From positions 1 to 64,000 of the forward strand of contig NZ_DASTPW010000048.1 in assembly GCF_035762065.1 (NCBI RefSeq): a stretch of 64,000 nucleotides of DNA, in the 5' to 3' direction. The notes beneath the pieces were generated by a model. It worked only from the letters and a program-made list of their open reading frames with translations. It did not search any database and was not told the DNA's origin. Source of the DNA: Methylibium sp035762065 (lineage in GTDB: Bacteria > Pseudomonadota > Gammaproteobacteria > Burkholderiales > Burkholderiaceae_C). Position 1 is the stretch's first letter, and the number at the start of each line of letters is the position of its first letter. The translations under genes and the position numbers were made by a program. Shown piece after piece: positions 44,975 through 53,965 of the stretch.

Positions 44975-47319
44975 AACGCGGTCCCGATCTGGAATTGGAA
45001 CTTCTGGATTCTATCTTGGGGGAACTTGCGCAAAGGCTCGCCATAGCTGAGCTTCAGAGGGCCGACCGGCGACACCCAGCTCAAGCCGATGCCCGCTGAC
45101 GCGCGCAGGCTGCTCAGCTCCAGCTTCTCGTCTTCGCCCCAGACGTTGCCGGCATCGACGTAGCCGAACAACCGCAGCGTGCGGTCGTTGCCCGAGCCCG
45201 GTACCGGCACGTAGAACTCGGAATTCAGGTTGAGCCGGCGATTGCCGCCGATGTAGGCGCCGGTCACGTCGATCGGCCCGAGCGAGCCTTGGTCGAAGCC
45301 GCGCACCGAGCCGAGGCCGCCGCCGTAGAAGTTCTTGAAGATCGGATACGGCCGGCCGCCATAGCCCTTGCCATAGCCGAACTCGGCGTTGAGCCCGAGC
45401 GTGAACCGCTTGCCGAACGGCACCCATTGCTGGAACTGGTAGTTGGTGCGCAAGTAACGCGTATCGAGCGCGACGCTCCATTCCGCGTTGATGCGCTGGT
45501 AGCGGCCCGAGGTCGGCACCAGCGCGCTGTCGCGGCCATCACGCTGCCAGCCGAGCGTCAGCGGCAGGCTGTCTGTCGTGTCGCCGAACTGCTCGCGGTA
45601 GAGGAAGTAGTTGTTCGGGATCGAGGAGCCGGCCTTGATCTTGGTGCGCTCCCAGCCGATGCCGAAGAACACCGTGTCGAACTCGCTGAAAGGCACGCCG
45701 AAACGGATCGCCGCGCCCGGCGTGATCAGCTGGTACTCCTCGCCCTGGCTGTTGATCGGCTTCGCGGTGCGGTAGTAGAGATCGACCGCGCGCGAAATGC
45801 CGTCGATCGTGAAGTAGGGGTCGACGGTGCTCAGCACCAGGTTGCGGTTGAAGCGGCTGGTGTTGACGTCGAGGCCAAGGTAGTTGCCGCTACCGAAGAT
45901 GTTGTCCTGGCGGATGCCGAAGGTCAGCGATACCTTGTCGGCGCTGCTGAACCCCGCGCCGAGCTGCAGGTTGCCGGTCGGCTTCTCCTTGACCTCGGCG
46001 GTGATGTCCACCTGGTCGGGCGAGCCGGGCACCTCGGAGGTGTCGACCGCTACGTCCGAGAAGTAGCCCAGCCGGTCGACCCGGTCGCGCGACAGCTTGA
46101 TGCGCCGGCCGTCGTACCAGGACGACTCGAACTGGCGGAACTCGCGGCGCACCACCTCGTCGCGCGTGCGCGTGTTGCCGGCGACGTTGACCCGGCGCAC
46201 GTAGACGCGCCGGCTCGGGTCGGACACCAGCACGACCTCGACGCGGCCGGTCGATCGGTCGATGTCGGTGCGGGGCTCGATGCGGGCGAAGGCGTAGCCG
46301 AAGGCGCCGTAGAGCTCGTTGAAGCGGCGCGTCGTCTCGGCCACGTCCGCCGCGCGATAGGGCTCGCCCGGCTTGATGTTGACCAGCGCCTTGAAGTCGT
46401 CTTCCTTGCCGAGGTAGTCGCCTTCGAGGCGCACGCCGGTCACCGTGTAGGGCTGGCCTTCGGTGACATTGATCGTGATCGAGATGTTCTGCTTGTCGGG
46501 CGAGATAGCGACTTGCGTCGAATCGACGTTGAACTCGAGGTAGCCGCGATTCAAGTAGTAGCTGCGCAGCGTCTCGATGTCGGCATTGAGCTTGGTGCGC
46601 GAGTAGCGGTCGGACTTCGTGTACCAGGTCAGCCAGCCGCTGGTGGACAGCTCGAACTGGCCGAGCAGCGTGCCTTCGCTGAAGGCTTGGTTGCCGACGA
46701 TGCGGATCTCGGAAATCTTGGCGACCTCGCCTTCGGTCACGGTGAAGGTGACGTTGACGCGATTGCGCTCGACCGGCGTGATCGTCGTCACCACCTCGGC
46801 GCCGTAGAGGCTGCGCGTCAGGTACTGGCGCTTGAGCTCCTGTTCGGCGCGGTCGGCGAGCGAGCGGTCGAAGGGCAGGCCTTCGCCGATGCCGACGTCC
46901 TTCAACGACTTGCTGAGCGCGTCCTTGTCGAACTCCTTCAAGCCCACGAAGCTGACTGACGAAATGATCGGCCGCTCCTCGACGATCACGACGATCACGT
47001 CGTTCTCGACCTCGAGCCGCACGTCCTTGAAAAGGCCGGTGGCGAACAGTGCGCGCAAGGCTGCCGCGCCCTTTTCGTCGTTGTAGGTGTCGCCGATGCG
47101 AAACGGCAGCGCGCCGAAGATCGTGCCGGCATCGGCGCGCTGCAGCCCCTCGACGCGGATGTCCTTCAAGGTGAAAGGCTCCACCGCCCACGACGGCGTC
47201 GCGCTCAAGGCCGCGACCAGCGCCGCGGACAGCATGCGCAGCCGCCAGCGCGGACGGGAAGACAAGACGGAAAGCGGGGACGGCGCGGCCGTCGAAGCGA
47301 GCGGTCGGGAAGAGAGCAT
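44971..47319 (-). CDS. bamA: Outer-membrane protein assembly factor BamA
   Basis: Omp85 core of the beta-barrel assembly machine. The 782 residues begin with a long n-region and signal peptide (second Met at 29, cleavage after PSWA). Five POTRA domains follow from VEPFTLKDIRVEGLQ to about residue 430, then the 16-strand barrel with the conserved loop motif GGLGSVRGFDQGSLGP and a C-terminal beta-signal ending FQFQIGTAF with terminal Phe. A shorter start at Met29 would still leave a signal peptide. It is contiguous with rseP (no gap) and overlaps skp. Confidence 0.97.
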   Translation of the reverse strand: MLSSRPLASTAAPSPLSVLSSRPRWRLRMLSAALVAALSATPSWAVEPFTLKDIRVEGLQRADAGTIFGALPFRIGDTYNDEKGAAALRALFATGLFKDVRLEVENDVIVVIVEERPIISSVSFVGLKEFDKDALSKSLKDVGIGEGLPFDRSLADRAEQELKRQYLTRSLYGAEVVTTITPVERNRVNVTFTVTEGEVAKISEIRIVGNQAFSEGTLLGQFELSTSGWLTWYTKSDRYSRTKLNADIETLRSYYLNRGYLEFNVDSTQVAISPDKQNISITINVTEGQPYTVTGVRLEGDYLGKEDDFKALVNIKPGEPYRAADVAETTRRFNELYGAFGYAFARIEPRTDIDRSTGRVEVVLVSDPSRRVYVRRVNVAGNTRTRDEVVRREFRQFESSWYDGRRIKLSRDRVDRLGYFSDVAVDTSEVPGSPDQVDITAEVKEKPTGNLQLGAGFSSADKVSLTFGIRQDNIFGSGNYLGLDVNTSRFNRNLVLSTVDPYFTIDGISRAVDLYYRTAKPINSQGEEYQLITPGAAIRFGVPFSEFDTVFFGIGWERTKIKAGSSIPNNYFLYREQFGDTTDSLPLTLGWQRDGRDSALVPTSGRYQRINAEWSVALDTRYLRTNYQFQQWVPFGKRFTLGLNAEFGYGKGYGGRPYPIFKNFYGGGLGSVRGFDQGSLGPIDVTGAYIGGNRRLNLNSEFYVPVPGSGNDRTLRLFGYVDAGNVWGEDEKLELSSLRASAGIGLSWVSPVGPLKLSYGEPLRKFPQDRIQKFQFQIGTAF

Positions 47320-48678
47320 TCAGTGCAGGCCGAACAGCCGGGCCACGTCGTTGTAGAGGGCGAGCGACATCATCATCAGCATGACCGCCAGGCCTCCGCG
47401 CTGCAGCCGATCCAGCCACACTTCAGAGACTGGCCGCCCTGTCACCGCTTCGAAAAGATGGTACATGAGGTGTCCGCCGTCGAGCATCGGCAACGGCAGC
47501 AGGTTCAGCACGCCGAGGCTGACGCTGACCAGCGCGAGGAAGCCGAGGTAGTAGGCCAGACCCATCTGTGCGGACTGGCCCGCGTAGTCGGCGATCGTCA
47601 GCGGCCCGCTCAGGTTTTTCAGCGAGGCTTCGCCGATCAGCATCTTGCCCAGCATGCGCAGGCTCAGCACCGAGACCTCCCAGGTGCGCTCGGCGCCGCG
47701 CAGCAGGCCTTCGAGCCCGCCGTACCGCACCGTCGCCATCGCCGGCGGCTGGCCGACGACCGCTTCGATGCGCGCGAACACGCGACCCTTGTCCTCGACG
47801 ACCTTCGGCACGACTTCGATCTCGACCGGCTGCCCTTGCCGCTGCACGCGCCACTGCATCGCGCGGGGCTCGCGGTCGCGCAGCGAGGCGCGAATGACGT
47901 TCTGCAGACGATCGGCATCCTCGATGCTGACGCCGTCGACCGACAGCACGCGGTCGCCTTCGCGCAAGCCCGCACGATCGGCCGGCCCCCCGACGACCAC
48001 ACGCCCGAGCACCGCTTCGCGATACGGACCGCCGAGGCCGATCTGCCGCATCAGTTCGGCGTCGACATCGCGGACCTCGATGCGATCGAGCGGCAGGGCC
48101 GCGTCGCGCTGGCCGCCGTCGGCCTGGCGCAGCTGCAGCGTGATCGCCTCGCCGTTCAGCGCGGCCTCGGTGACACGCCAGCGCAAATCGTTCATCGAAT
48201 GGACCGCATGCGCGTTGCCGTCGGCGTCGATCAGCGTTTCGACGACGTCACCGGCCTGGAGGCCGGCCTTCTCCGCGAGGCTTGCGGCCACCGGCGAGCC
48301 GATGCGCGCGAGCGGCTCCTCGACGCCCACCCAATAGCTTGCCGCGTACAACACGATCGCGAGCAGCAGGTTCGCCGCGGGCCCCGCCGCGACGATGGCG
48401 GAGCGCTGCCACAGCGGCCGCTGGTTGAACGCCCGGCCCTGGTCCGCGGCGCTGACCTCGCCCTCGCGCTCGTCGAGCATCTTCACGTAGCCGCCGAGCG
48501 GCAAGGCGGCGACGACGAATTCCGTCTCGCCGCGCTGCCGACGCCAGATCGCGCGGCCGAAGCCGATCGAAAAGCGCAGCACCTTGACCTTGCAGGCGAC
48601 GGCGACGCGGTAGTGGCCGTACTCGTGCACCACGATCAGGATCGCCAGCGTCACGATGAAGGCAAGCACGGTGGTCAT
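47320..48678 (-). CDS. rseP: Site-2 protease RseP
   Basis: Intramembrane zinc metalloprotease that completes cleavage of the anti-sigma factor RseA and releases envelope-stress sigma E; it also clears signal peptides. The 452 residues have the HExxH motif in the first membrane helix (VVHEYGHYRVA, His18, Glu19, His22) and two PDZ domains (about 115-210 and 215-290). The third-helix motif is LNLLPLPMLDGGHLMYHL. ATG 48678 overlaps the dxr stop (ATGA). The longer open frame upstream is dxr antisense-frame shadow. Confidence 0.96.
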   Translation of the reverse strand: MTTVLAFIVTLAILIVVHEYGHYRVAVACKVKVLRFSIGFGRAIWRRQRGETEFVVAALPLGGYVKMLDEREGEVSAADQGRAFNQRPLWQRSAIVAAGPAANLLLAIVLYAASYWVGVEEPLARIGSPVAASLAEKAGLQAGDVVETLIDADGNAHAVHSMNDLRWRVTEAALNGEAITLQLRQADGGQRDAALPLDRIEVRDVDAELMRQIGLGGPYREAVLGRVVVGGPADRAGLREGDRVLSVDGVSIEDADRLQNVIRASLRDREPRAMQWRVQRQGQPVEIEVVPKVVEDKGRVFARIEAVVGQPPAMATVRYGGLEGLLRGAERTWEVSVLSLRMLGKMLIGEASLKNLSGPLTIADYAGQSAQMGLAYYLGFLALVSVSLGVLNLLPLPMLDGGHLMYHLFEAVTGRPVSEVWLDRLQRGGLAVMLMMMSLALYNDVARLFGLH

Positions 48679-49853
48679 TTCGACATCTCCACATGACGCT
48701 CGGCGATGCGGCGCGCTTCGGCATCGAGCGCCAGCAGGCCTTCGAGGGACGCGGCCGACGCGGCCGCCGGCTGCACCCGTTCGATCGTGTGCGCGTTGAT
48801 CGCATGGATCCGGTCGAAGCGGATGCGTTTCGCGAGGAACGCCGCGACCGCCACTTCGTTCGCGGCGTTCAGCACCGCGGTACTGCCGGCCGGGCCGGCG
48901 AGCGCCGCCCACGCGAGCGGCAAGCCGGGAAAGCGCAGCGGGTCGGCGAGCTCGAAGGTGAGTGCGGGGAGCTGCATGAAATCGAGTTGTCCGGCGCCCG
49001 AGGCGATGCGATCCGGCCACGCCAGGCCGTAGGCGATCGGCACGCGCATGTCCGGCGTCCCGAGCTGCGCCAGCACCGAGGCATCGCGGCACACGACCAT
49101 CGAATGCACGATGCTCTGCGGATGGAGCACGACGCGAATCTGCTCGGGCGCCAGATCAAACAGCCAGCGCGCCTCGATCACCTCGAGCGCCTTGTTCATC
49201 ATCGTCGCGGAGTCGACCGAGATCTTCCGGCCCATCACCCAGTTCGGATGCGCGCAGGCTTCGTCGGGCGTCACGTCGCGCAGGGTCGCGGGGTTGCGCT
49301 GACGAAACGGGCCTCCGGATGCGGTGAGCACGATGTGGTCGATGCGCTGCGGCCAGACACCGCGGTCTTCCGGCAGGCACTGGAAGATCGCCGAATGCTC
49401 GCTGTCGATCGGCAGCAGCGTAGCGCCGCCCTCCTTCACCGCTTGCATGAAAAGCGCGCCGCCCACGACGAGCGCCTCCTTGTTCGCGAGCAACAGCCGC
49501 TTGCCGGCGCGCGCGGCAGCGAGGCAAGGTGCGAGGCCTGCGGCGCCGACGATCGCCGCCATCACCGCATCGGCGTCCGGGTGCGCCGCGATCTCGACCA
49601 GCGCGCCTGGGCCTTCGAGCACGTCGACCTTGGTCGCGCCGAGCCGCTCGCGCAGCGCTTGTGCCGCAGTGGCATCGGGCACCACAGCGAAGCGCGGCGC
49701 AAACTGCCGGCACTGCGCGGCCAACTCGTCGATACGCCGTTGCGCGCTTAGCGCGAGAACCTCGAAACGCTCGGGATGGCGCGCGATCACGTCGAGCGTG
49801 TTGGCGCCGATCGAGCCGGTCGAGCCGAGGATCGCGACCCGCTGCCGAGTCAC
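48675..49853 (-). CDS. dxr: 1-deoxy-D-xylulose-5-phosphate reductoisomerase
   Basis: NADPH- and metal-dependent enzyme making 2-C-methyl-D-erythritol 4-phosphate, the committed step of the MEP isoprenoid pathway that feeds undecaprenyl phosphate synthesis. The 392 residues start VTRQRVAILGSTGSIGANTL (read from GTG 49853), followed by LLANKEALVVGG, LPIDSEHSAIFQCL, TASGGPF and MGRKISVDSATMMNKALEV. The GTG overlaps the cdsA stop. uppS, the user of the product, lies one gene upstream. Confidence 0.96.
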   Translation of the reverse strand: MTRQRVAILGSTGSIGANTLDVIARHPERFEVLALSAQRRIDELAAQCRQFAPRFAVVPDATAAQALRERLGATKVDVLEGPGALVEIAAHPDADAVMAAIVGAAGLAPCLAAARAGKRLLLANKEALVVGGALFMQAVKEGGATLLPIDSEHSAIFQCLPEDRGVWPQRIDHIVLTASGGPFRQRNPATLRDVTPDEACAHPNWVMGRKISVDSATMMNKALEVIEARWLFDLAPEQIRVVLHPQSIVHSMVVCRDASVLAQLGTPDMRVPIAYGLAWPDRIASGAGQLDFMQLPALTFELADPLRFPGLPLAWAALAGPAGSTAVLNAANEVAVAAFLAKRIRFDRIHAINAHTIERVQPAAASAASLEGLLALDAEARRIAERHVEMSK

Positions 49854-50695
49854 TTCAGGCTCCCGAGCGAACACAGCGCGAGCGCGGCCGGCAGCACCGG
49901 AAGCAGCGCATCGAAGCGGTCGAGCACGCCGCCATGGCCCGGCAGCAGGCCGCTCGAATCCTTGGCGCCGGCGCTGCGCTTGACGAGCGACTCGAACAGG
50001 TCGCCCATCACGCTCAGTGCGGTCAAGAACACCAGCGCGAGGGCGAGGCCGACCCAGCCGAGGGCGATGTGCAAGCGGCTGAACACGCTGCTCGCCGGCT
50101 CGCCGAGCCGAGGATCGATCGTGATCCACAGCAGCGCCAGCAGCAGCACGCCGAGCATGCCGCTGTAGACACCTTCCCAGCTCTTGCCAGGACTGATCGT
50201 CGGTGCGAGCTTGCGGCGGCCGAAAGCCCGGCCGCCGAAGTAGGCGGCGATATCGGCCGCCCAGACGATGCACAGCAGCGACAGCAGAAAGTTCACCCCT
50301 TGCACACGCGCGTGCGCGAGCGCCAGCCAGGCGACCCACAACATGCCCGCACCGAGCGCGAGCCGCAAGCCCTGGGGCCGCCGCGGCCAGCGGCCGACGC
50401 CGGCGGCGAGCGTCAGCGCACCGAGAACCGCCCACGCGATCAGCGCGCCCCACCACAGCAGCGGCGCGCCCTGCACCGCACCGGCGCCGGCGAACAGCGC
50501 CATGCCGGCCCCGACAAGGACCGCAAAGCCGATCGCCGGCGAGGACGCGAGCCCGTTGAGCCGCGCCCATTCCCAAGCCGCTGCGACGACCGCCACGCCC
50601 ATCAGCGCGATGAACGGCCAAGCGGGCCGGACCCAGAGCGTCGGCAGCAGCAGCATCAGGAGGACCAGCGCGGTGAGGACCCGCTGCTTCAGCAT
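49850..50695 (-). CDS. cdsA: Phosphatidate cytidylyltransferase
   Basis: Polytopic inner-membrane enzyme forming CDP-diacylglycerol from phosphatidate and CTP, precursor of all bacterial phospholipids (including the PgsA product encoded elsewhere in the window). The 281 residues have about eight hydrophobic segments and the family signature near the C-terminal side: WAADIAAYFGGRAFGRRKLA, then ISPGKSWEG and KDSSGLLPGHGGVLDRFDAL. It starts 17 bases after uppS and overlaps dxr by four bases. Confidence 0.96.
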   Translation of the reverse strand: MLKQRVLTALVLLMLLLPTLWVRPAWPFIALMGVAVVAAAWEWARLNGLASSPAIGFAVLVGAGMALFAGAGAVQGAPLLWWGALIAWAVLGALTLAAGVGRWPRRPQGLRLALGAGMLWVAWLALAHARVQGVNFLLSLLCIVWAADIAAYFGGRAFGRRKLAPTISPGKSWEGVYSGMLGVLLLALLWITIDPRLGEPASSVFSRLHIALGWVGLALALVFLTALSVMGDLFESLVKRSAGAKDSSGLLPGHGGVLDRFDALLPVLPAALALCSLGSLK

Positions 50696-50712
50696 CGCGG
50701 CTCGACGAAACG

Positions 50713-51501
50713 TCAGGCGGCCGGCTGCACGGCAGCGGCGGCCGTGACGACCGGCGCGACCTCGGTCTTGATCGCGCCGAAGCGGCGATCGCGCGCGGCG
50801 AAGGTGGCCAGGGCCGCGTCGAGTTCGACCTCGTCGAAGTCGGGCCAGAGGCAGTCGGTGAAGTGCAGCTCCGAATACGCCGCCTGCCAGAGCAGGAAGT
50901 TGGAGATGCGCACCTCGCCGCCGGTGCGGATGAAGAGGTCGGGATCGGGCGCGTGGCTCAGCGCGAGGAATTCGGCAAGGCGCTCCTCGGTCAGTTCGGC
51001 GGCCGGCACGCCGGCTTCGATGGCCGCGCGGCAGGCCTGCACCATGTCCCAGCGCCCGCCGTAGTTGAACGCGACCGACAGCGTGATGCGCCGATTCAGC
51101 ACGGTGCGGCGCTCGGCCTCGTCCCAGGCCTCGCGCACCTTGTCGGAGACCGCTCCGCGGTCGCCGACGATGCGGATGCGCACGCCCTCGTTGGCGAGCT
51201 TGCCGAGGTACTTCGAAACGGCCACCAGCACCAAGCCCATCAGGCCGGAGACCTCTTCCTGCGGGCGCTTCCAGTTCTCGCTCGAGAAGGCGAACACGGT
51301 GAGGTAGTCGATGCCGCGGTCTGCGCAGGCGCGCACCGTGCGCACCAGCGCATCGACCCCTTGCTTGTGGCCGACGAAGCGCGGCATGAAGCGCTTGGAC
51401 GCCCAGCGGCCATTGCCGTCCATGACGATCGCGACGTGGCGCGGCACGGCGCCGCGCGCCTTGTCCTTCGCCGCGCCGAAGCGCTCGGTGCTTGAGTGCA
51501 T
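50713..51501 (-). CDS. uppS: Undecaprenyl diphosphate synthase (cis-prenyltransferase)
   Basis: Enzyme that elongates farnesyl diphosphate with eight isopentenyl units to the C55 lipid carrier for peptidoglycan and O-antigen. The 262 residues include the pyrophosphate-binding HVAIVMDGNGRWASKR (catalytic Asp28), LTVFAFSSENWKRP and the C-terminal PDLFIRTGGEVRISNFLLWQ. An Ala/Val-rich tail of about 15 residues closes the protein. ATG 51501 shares its last base with the frr stop; longer starts upstream fall inside frr. Confidence 0.97.
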   Translation of the reverse strand: MHSSTERFGAAKDKARGAVPRHVAIVMDGNGRWASKRFMPRFVGHKQGVDALVRTVRACADRGIDYLTVFAFSSENWKRPQEEVSGLMGLVLVAVSKYLGKLANEGVRIRIVGDRGAVSDKVREAWDEAERRTVLNRRITLSVAFNYGGRWDMVQACRAAIEAGVPAAELTEERLAEFLALSHAPDPDLFIRTGGEVRISNFLLWQAAYSELHFTDCLWPDFDEVELDAALATFAARDRRFGAIKTEVAPVVTAAAAVQPAA

Positions 51502-52061
51502 CACACGGCCAGGATGTCGGCCTCTTTGGCCTTCACCAGGCGGTCGATCTCGGCGATCGTGCCGTCGGTGAGCCGCTGCACTTCCTCGAGCGAACGCTTT
51601 TCGTCGTCTTCGCCGATCAGCTTGTCTTTCAGCAGCTTCTTGGCCTGGTCGTTGGCGTCGCGGCGCAGGTTGCGCACGGCGACTCGCGCGTCCTCGCCGG
51701 CCGCACGCACGACCTTGGTCAGGTCCTTGCGGCGCTCTTCGGTCAAGGGAGGCATCGGGACGCGCAGAAGATCGCCCTGGGCGGCCGGGTTGAGGCCGAG
51801 ATCGCTCTCGCGGATCGCCTTCTCGATCTTCGGGCCCAGGCCCTTCTCCCAGGGCTGGACGCTGATCGTGCGCGCATCGAGCAGCGAGACGTTGGCGACT
51901 TGGCTGATCGGCACCATCGAGCCGTAGTACTCGACCTGGACCTGGTCGAGGATGCCCGGGTGGGCACGGCCGGTGCGGATCTTCTGCAACTCGGCCTTGA
52001 ACGACTCGATCGATCGGGCGGACTTCTGCTCGAGCGTCTTGCGGATGTCGGCGATGGTCAT
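51501..52061 (-). CDS. frr: Ribosome recycling factor
   Basis: tRNA-shaped factor that, with EF-G, splits post-termination ribosomes. The 186 residues begin MTIADIRKTLEQKSARSIES and contain the conserved KIRTGRAHPGILDQVQVEYYG, LLRVPMPPLTEERRKDLTKV and RNLRRDANDQAKKLLKDK. The open frame extends 123 bases upstream into pyrH, but ATG 52061 gives the family start. pyrH-frr is a near-universal pair; the gap is 17 bases. Confidence 0.98.
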   Translation of the reverse strand: MTIADIRKTLEQKSARSIESFKAELQKIRTGRAHPGILDQVQVEYYGSMVPISQVANVSLLDARTISVQPWEKGLGPKIEKAIRESDLGLNPAAQGDLLRVPMPPLTEERRKDLTKVVRAAGEDARVAVRNLRRDANDQAKKLLKDKLIGEDDEKRSLEEVQRLTDGTIAEIDRLVKAKEADILAV

Positions 52062-52078
52062 GGCGATTTCGAACTTCC

Positions 52079-52789
52079 TCAGACGTGCACCAGCGTGCCC
52101 TCGTCCTCGCCCAGCACCACGCGGCGCAGCGCACCGGGCTTGAAGATCGAGAACACCTTGATCGGCAGCTTCTGGTCGCGGCACAGCGCGAACGCGGTCG
52201 CATCGAGCACCTGCAGGTTCTTGCTGATGGCTTCGTCGAAGCTCACCCGTGCATAACGGGTCGCGTTCGGGTCCTTCTTCGGATCGGCGGTGTAGACGCC
52301 ATCGACCTTGGTAGCCTTCAGCACGATCTGCGCGCCCATCTCGGCGCCACGCAAGGCGGCGGCCGTGTCGGTGGTGAAGAAGGGGTTGCCCGTGCCGGCC
52401 GCGAAGATCACGACCTTGCCTTCTTCGAGGTACTGCAGCGCCTTCGGCCGCACGTAGGGCTCGACGACCTGCTCGATGCTGATGGCCGACATCACCCGCG
52501 CTGTCATGCCTTCCTGGCGCATCGTGTCGGCGAGCGCCAGCGAGTTCATCACCGTGGCAAGCATGCCCATGTAGTCGGCGGTCGCGCGGTCCATGCCGAC
52601 CGAGCCGCCGGCGACGCCGCGAAAGATGTTGCCGCCGCCGATGACGACCGCCACCTCGCAGCCCATCTCCGTGACCTCGCGCACCTCCTGCACCATGCGA
52701 ACGATCGTCGCGCGGTTGATGCCGTAGGCATCGTCGCCCATCAAGGCTTCGCCCGAAAGCTTCAGCAGGATCCGCTTGTAGGCCGGCAT
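52079..52789 (-). CDS. pyrH: UMP kinase
   Basis: Hexameric bacterial UMP kinase of the amino-acid kinase fold, regulated by GTP and UTP. The 236 residues begin MPAYKRILLKLSGEALMGDD and contain VAVVIGGGNIFRGVAGG, DYMGMLATVMNSLALAD, FAAGTGNPFFTTDTAAALR and ATKVDGVYTADPKKDPNA. ATG 52789 matches the family start. An in-frame TTG 30 bases upstream (52819) is less likely but has not been excluded. Confidence 0.97.
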   Translation of the reverse strand: MPAYKRILLKLSGEALMGDDAYGINRATIVRMVQEVREVTEMGCEVAVVIGGGNIFRGVAGGSVGMDRATADYMGMLATVMNSLALADTMRQEGMTARVMSAISIEQVVEPYVRPKALQYLEEGKVVIFAAGTGNPFFTTDTAAALRGAEMGAQIVLKATKVDGVYTADPKKDPNATRYARVSFDEAISKNLQVLDATAFALCRDQKLPIKVFSIFKPGALRRVVLGEDEGTLVHV

Positions 52790-52854
52790 GCCGGAGGTCT
52801 CCGATTGGGGAACGGCCAAGTAAGGACCGTAGGGCAGTTTAAAGGGATCGCTTC

Positions 52855-52881
52855 GCGGGCGAGCTTGTCGCGAACGCCCGC
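52855..52881 (-). other. GC hairpin between tsf and pyrH
   Basis: Seven-base-pair inverted repeat GCGGGCG/CGCCCGC with a 13-base loop in the 132-base tsf-pyrH gap. On the minus strand it is followed after about ten bases by CCCTTTAAAC. It could be a weak terminator or processing site; I found no convincing promoter for pyrH in the gap. Confidence 0.35.
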
Positions 52882-52921
52882 GGATGGCCGCGCGCCGACA
52901 CGCGACGCCGGCCGCCTGGCT

Positions 52922-53842
52922 TCAGCCGCCCTTCGCCGCGGCGACCTGCGCCGCGACCTCGGCCGCGAAGTCGTCGACCTTCTTCTCGATGCCTTCGCCG
53001 ACCACGTAGAGGGTGAAGCCGAGCACCTTGGTGTTCGCGGCCTTCAGCATCTGCTCGACGCTTTGCTTGTCGTTCTTGACGAAGGCCTGATTGAACAGCG
53101 AGACCTCCTTCAGGTACTTCTGCACCGAGCCTTCGATCCGCTTGGCGACGATCTCGGCCGACTGCACCGGCTTGCCGGCGGCTTCGGCGGCCTTCGCATC
53201 CTCGGCAGCCTTGCCAGCGGCGACCGCGCGCTCCTTCTCGATCAACTCAGCAGGTACCTCGCTCGACTGCAGCGACACCGGCTTCATCGCCGCGACATGC
53301 ATTGCGACGTCCTTGGCCGCGACCTCGTCGCCGTCGTACTCGACGATCACGCCGATGCGCGTGCCGTGCAGGTAGCTCGCCAGCTTCGAGGGGCCTTCGT
53401 AACGCTTGAAGCGGCGCACCGCGATGTTCTCGCCGATCTTGCCGATCAATCCCTTGCGCACGTCTTCGACCGTCGGGCCGAAGCCGTCCTGCACATACGG
53501 CAGGCCGGAAAGCGCGGCGGCATCGGCCGGCGCGCTCTTCGCCACCAGGTCGGCGCAGGCGCGCGCGAAGGCGAGGAAGCTGTCGTTCTTGGTGACGAAG
53601 TCGGTCTCGCAATTGACCTCGACGATCGCACCGACACCGCCTTGCACGACGGCGGTGATCGCGCCTTCGGCCGTGATACGGGCCGCGGCCTTGCCGGCCT
53701 TGCTGCCGAGCTTCACGCGGAGCAGTTCCTCGGCCTTGCCCATGTCGCCCTCGGCTTCGGTCAGGGCCTTCTTGCATTCCATCATCGGCGCGTCGGTCTT
53801 GGCGCGCAGTTCGGCGACCATGCTGGCGGTGATTGCAGGCAT
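52922..53842 (-). CDS. tsf: Translation elongation factor Ts
   Basis: Guanine-nucleotide exchange factor for EF-Tu. The 306 residues have the N-terminal UBA-like domain (MPAITASMVAELRAKTDAPM, MECKKALTEAEGDMGKAEEL), the core GAIVEVNCETDFVTKNDSFL, and the second half with GTRIGVIVEYDG, AMHVAAMKPVSLQ and the coiled-coil region. It lies 123 bases after rpsB, separated by a terminator-like hairpin, the classical rpsB-tsf arrangement. Confidence 0.98.
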   Translation of the reverse strand: MPAITASMVAELRAKTDAPMMECKKALTEAEGDMGKAEELLRVKLGSKAGKAAARITAEGAITAVVQGGVGAIVEVNCETDFVTKNDSFLAFARACADLVAKSAPADAAALSGLPYVQDGFGPTVEDVRKGLIGKIGENIAVRRFKRYEGPSKLASYLHGTRIGVIVEYDGDEVAAKDVAMHVAAMKPVSLQSSEVPAELIEKERAVAAGKAAEDAKAAEAAGKPVQSAEIVAKRIEGSVQKYLKEVSLFNQAFVKNDKQSVEQMLKAANTKVLGFTLYVVGEGIEKKVDDFAAEVAAQVAAAKGG

Positions 53843-53920
53843 CGCTCAACTCCGTTCGGTGAGCCCCGCGCTGATCGGGCGCGGCGGCGGGTAAAAAAAC
53901 GTTCGGGAAGTGCCGGCGAA

Positions 53921-53944
53921 CAAAAGGGGCTGAAACAGCCCCTT
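53921..53944 (-). terminator. Terminator-like hairpin between rpsB and tsf (attenuator)
   Basis: Perfect nine-base-pair stem AAGGGGCTG/CAGCCCCTT with a three-base loop, followed on the minus strand by TTGTTC. It lies about 21 bases past the rpsB stop. In position it matches the partial terminator of other rpsB-tsf operons, which sets S2 above EF-Ts; partial read-through is required unless tsf has its own promoter. Confidence 0.75.
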
Positions 53945-53965
53945 GTGCGACGCCGGGCGCGCGCG

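Noticed and set aside
45289..46959. 556-codon plus-strand open frame opposite bamA
   Set aside because: Same cause: stop-poor antisense frame in GC-rich DNA; bamA is certain.
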